In this document: in pieces, positions 62,504-64,000 of the stretch
Numbering within the stretch: the stretch's first letter is position 1
How the letters are laid out: every line of letters starts with the position of its first letter
Source: Bacteroidota bacterium
GTDB taxonomy: Bacteria > Bacteroidota > Bacteroidia > B-17B0 > Aurantibacillaceae
DNA length: 64,000 nt
Direction: 5' to 3'
Assembly: GCA_017303905.1 (NCBI GenBank)
Contig: JAFLBH010000004.1
Span: 62,001-126,000, forward strand
The notes under the pieces: model-generated
Told to the model about the DNA's origin: nothing
Databases searched by the model: none
The model's input: only the letters and a program-made list of their open reading frames with translations
Position numbers and translations under genes: made by a program

Positions 62504-62520
62504 TGTTATTTGTATCTTTA
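62492..62520 (+). promoter_or_regulatory. candidate promoter of the DUF1801 gene
   Basis: TTG (62492-62494), 18-bp spacer, TATCTTTA (62513-62520), close to the Bacteroidota consensus. The box ends 4 bp before the ATG at 62525, so the transcript may be leaderless. It overlaps the 5' end of the divergent recombinase gene. Confidence 0.4.
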
Positions 62521-62524
62521 TTTT

Positions 62525-62920
62525 ATGAATAAAGATGTAAAAGCCTATCACAGCAAACAAACCAAATCCGATAAGGAGATTTGCAATGCCTTGTACGAAA
62601 TCATTCAGGAGCATCTTCCGGAAGCAGAAAATAAAGTTTGGCACGCGCATCCGGTTTGGTTTTTGGATGGTAATCCCATTGTTGGTTACAGCAAATTAAA
62701 AGCCGGCATACAATTGATGTTTTGGAGTGGTGTTAGTTTTGAAGAAGAAGAATTAATCCCGGGAAAAAGCGGCAAATTTAAAGATGCTTCTATTATCTAC
62801 ACTTCAGCCGATGAGATTAACAGCAAAAATTTAAAACGCTGGCTTAAAAAATCGAAAGAGATTCAGTGGGATTACAAAAACATAGTCAAAAGAAAAGGCG
62901 TCCTGGAACGCCTTAAATAA
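62525..62920 (+). CDS. DUF1801 domain protein
   Basis: A 131-residue protein from ATG 62525 (MNKDVKAYHSKQTKSDKEIC); the longer frame from 62483 adds CMLIYHCYLYLYF, which is not family-like. The domain covers nearly all of it: AENKVWHAHPVWFLDGNPIV, then YSKLKAGIQLMFWSGVSFEE. Cytoplasmic, unknown function. It is divergent from the recombinase gene by 21 bp. It is the third DUF1801 member in the window and the shortest. Confidence 0.87.
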   Translation: MNKDVKAYHSKQTKSDKEICNALYEIIQEHLPEAENKVWHAHPVWFLDGNPIVGYSKLKAGIQLMFWSGVSFEEEELIPGKSGKFKDASIIYTSADEINSKNLKRWLKKSKEIQWDYKNIVKRKGVLERLK

Positions 62921-62934
62921 ATCTTAGTTCTAAA

Positions 62935-64000
62935 TTAAAAATGGTGCCCCATTTTTTCTTTCTTCGTTTGAAGGTATTTTGCATTATGCGGATTAGGTGG
63001 GATGACGATGGATACATTTTCCACAATTTCTAATCCATAACCAATCAAACCTGCTCTCTTCTTCGGATTGTTTGTCATTAATTTTATTTTATGCACACCT
63101 AAATCGCGTAATATCTGCGCGCCTATTCCATAATCACGTTCATCCATTTTAAATCCTAACTCCAAATTAGCTTCCACGGTGTCGCGTCCGTTTTCCTGAA
63201 GTTTGTACGCTTTTAATTTATTCAATAAACCAATACCCCTTCCTTCCTGATTCATATACACAATAACGCCTTTACCTTCTTTCTCAATCATGCGCATGGC
63301 TTCGTGTAATTGCGGACCGCAATCGCAACGGCAACTTCCAAAAATATCGCCGGTAACGCAAGAAGAGTGTACGCGCACCAATACCGGTTCATTTTCCTTC
63401 CACTCCCCTTTTACTAATGCCAGGTGTTCCTGACCGTTAGTATTTACTTTATAATCTACCAATTTAAAAGTTCCCCACTCGGTCGGCATCTCTACTTCTA
63501 CTTGTCGCTCTACAATACTTTCTTTTGCCAAACGGTATGAAATCAAATCTTTGATGGTAATGATTTTCAAATCGAACTTAGCTGCAATTTTTACCAAGTC
63601 AGGTAAACGCGCCATGGTTCCGTCTTCATTCATAATTTCAACCAAGGCACCACAAGGTTCAAAACCGGCAAGCATGGCCAAATCAACGGTAGCTTCGGTA
63701 TGACCGGTACGACGTAACACACCGCCATTTTTTGCAATCAAGGGAAATATATGTCCTGGTCGGCCAAAATCTGTTGGCTTAATAGTTGGATCAATTAAAG
63801 CTTGAACGGTTTTAGCGCGATCTTGCGCCGAAATACCAGTGGTGCAACCATGTCCGAGTAAATCAATGGAAACTGTAAATGCCGTTTCATGAGAAGCTGT
63901 GTTTTTACTTACCATCAACTGTAAATCCAGCTCGGCTGCACGTTGTTCGGTAACCGCGGTACAAATTAATCCACGTCCGTGCGTGGCCATGAAATTTATT
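62935..64000 (-). CDS. ribBA: bifunctional DHBP synthase / GTP cyclohydrolase II, 5' end outside the window
   Basis: The visible part has about 355 codons and is open to the window edge ([10 protein letters not shown] at the edge), so the N-terminus lies beyond 64000. The RibB half shows [26 protein letters not shown] and [20 protein letters not shown] with its metal-binding His/Glu residues. The RibA half has the zinc cysteines in [17 protein letters not shown], then [14 protein letters not shown] and [11 protein letters not shown]. Together they make dihydroxybutanone phosphate and the first pyrimidine of riboflavin synthesis. Its stop is 15 bp from the convergent DUF1801 stop. Confidence 0.96.
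   Translation of the reverse strand, partial: INFMATHGRGLICTAVTEQRAAELDLQLMVSKNTASHETAFTVSIDLLGHGCTTGISAQDRAKTVQALIDPTIKPTDFGRPGHIFPLIAKNGGVLRRTGHTEATVDLAMLAGFEPCGALVEIMNEDGTMARLPDLVKIAAKFDLKIITIKDLISYRLAKESIVERQVEVEMPTEWGTFKLVDYKVNTNGQEHLALVKGEWKENEPVLVRVHSSCVTGDIFGSCRCDCGPQLHEAMRMIEKEGKGVIVYMNQEGRGIGLLNKLKAYKLQENGRDTVEANLELGFKMDERDYGIGAQILRDLGVHKIKLMTNNPKKRAGLIGYGLEIVENVSIVIPPNPHNAKYLQTKKEKMGHHF

Noticed and set aside
62504..62650. 49-residue N-terminal extension of the tyrosine recombinase
   Set aside because: It overlaps the divergent DUF1801 coding region and its promoter; the conserved fold begins at ATG 62503.
61200..62920. Integron (IntI plus attC cassettes)
   Set aside because: No clear attC sites and the recombinase lacks the extra helix typical of IntI as far as can be judged by eye; only a short inverted pair is seen at the CTAG overlap.

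Overview
The window is chromosomal DNA of a member of the Bacteroidota, probably a free-living or aquatic lineage. Evidence read directly: it is AT-rich, two secreted enzymes carry type IX secretion (T9SS) sorting tails, there is a TonB receptor/DUF4249 lipoprotein pair, ribosomal protein S1 has six S1 repeats, and several genes have the Bacteroidota -7 element TAnnTTTG close to the start codon. No rRNA, tRNA, CRISPR array, intact IS element or prophage was seen. Genes run off both ends of the window (a DUF4249 lipoprotein on the left, ribBA on the right).

Layout. 1-3.6 kb: outer-membrane uptake operon (beta-barrel-like protein, TonB receptor, lipoprotein). 3.6-11.8 kb: secreted serine hydrolase, a DUF1801/OmdA protein, a methyltransferase, a Kef-type antiporter, the pyrE operon divergent from a NUDIX gene, and a tandem universal stress protein. 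11.8-12.1 kb: a 110-bp tandem repeat built from two hairpin-forming units. 12.1-14.4 kb: an RND/MMPL transporter whose reading frame extends 135 bp upstream of its first ordinary start codon. 14.6-20.9 kb: a six-gene surface-polysaccharide operon with 1-bp gaps or overlaps (two GT4 glycosyltransferases, two FemAB/GNAT-like acyltransferases, a polysaccharide deacetylase-like protein, an O-antigen ligase/polymerase). 21-32.9 kb: secreted M43 protease, SPFH protein, TPR protein, queD, apaG, rpsA with two terminators in series, nadB and an Nfu-type Fe-S scaffold, and a DnaQ-exonuclease/GIY-YIG fusion. 33-44.3 kb: PQQ-like propeller protein, NarL-type two-component pair, secreted carboxylesterase, haem-binding protein, phosphoesterase, and a giant propeller sensor with a SpoIIE phosphatase. 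44.4-52.5 kb: M1 aminopeptidase, PepD, a TPR-SpoIIE phosphatase, a DUF1801 fusion and a TolB-like propeller. 52.5-57.1 kb: OmpR-type two-component pair followed by a USP-like protein, a SulP transporter without a STAS domain, and a carbonic-anhydrase-like protein that has lost most of its zinc ligands. 57.2-61 kb: S41 protease, DUF2200 protein, a broken cold-shock gene, and a BlaI/BlaR1-like pair with two operators exactly 20 bp apart. 61.2-64 kb: a short, probably truncated lipoprotein gene against a tyrosine recombinase, another DUF1801 gene, and ribBA.

Themes. Signalling is dense: two two-component systems and two SpoIIE phosphatases on long sensor proteins. The best candidates for something not yet described are the SulP / zinc-less carbonic-anhydrase / USP unit (54.7-57.1 kb), the deacetylase plus double acyltransferase polysaccharide operon, and the repeated placement of the -7 element 4-6 bp before the start codon, which predicts leaderless transcripts. 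Most functional calls rest on motif recognition by eye, with no database search.
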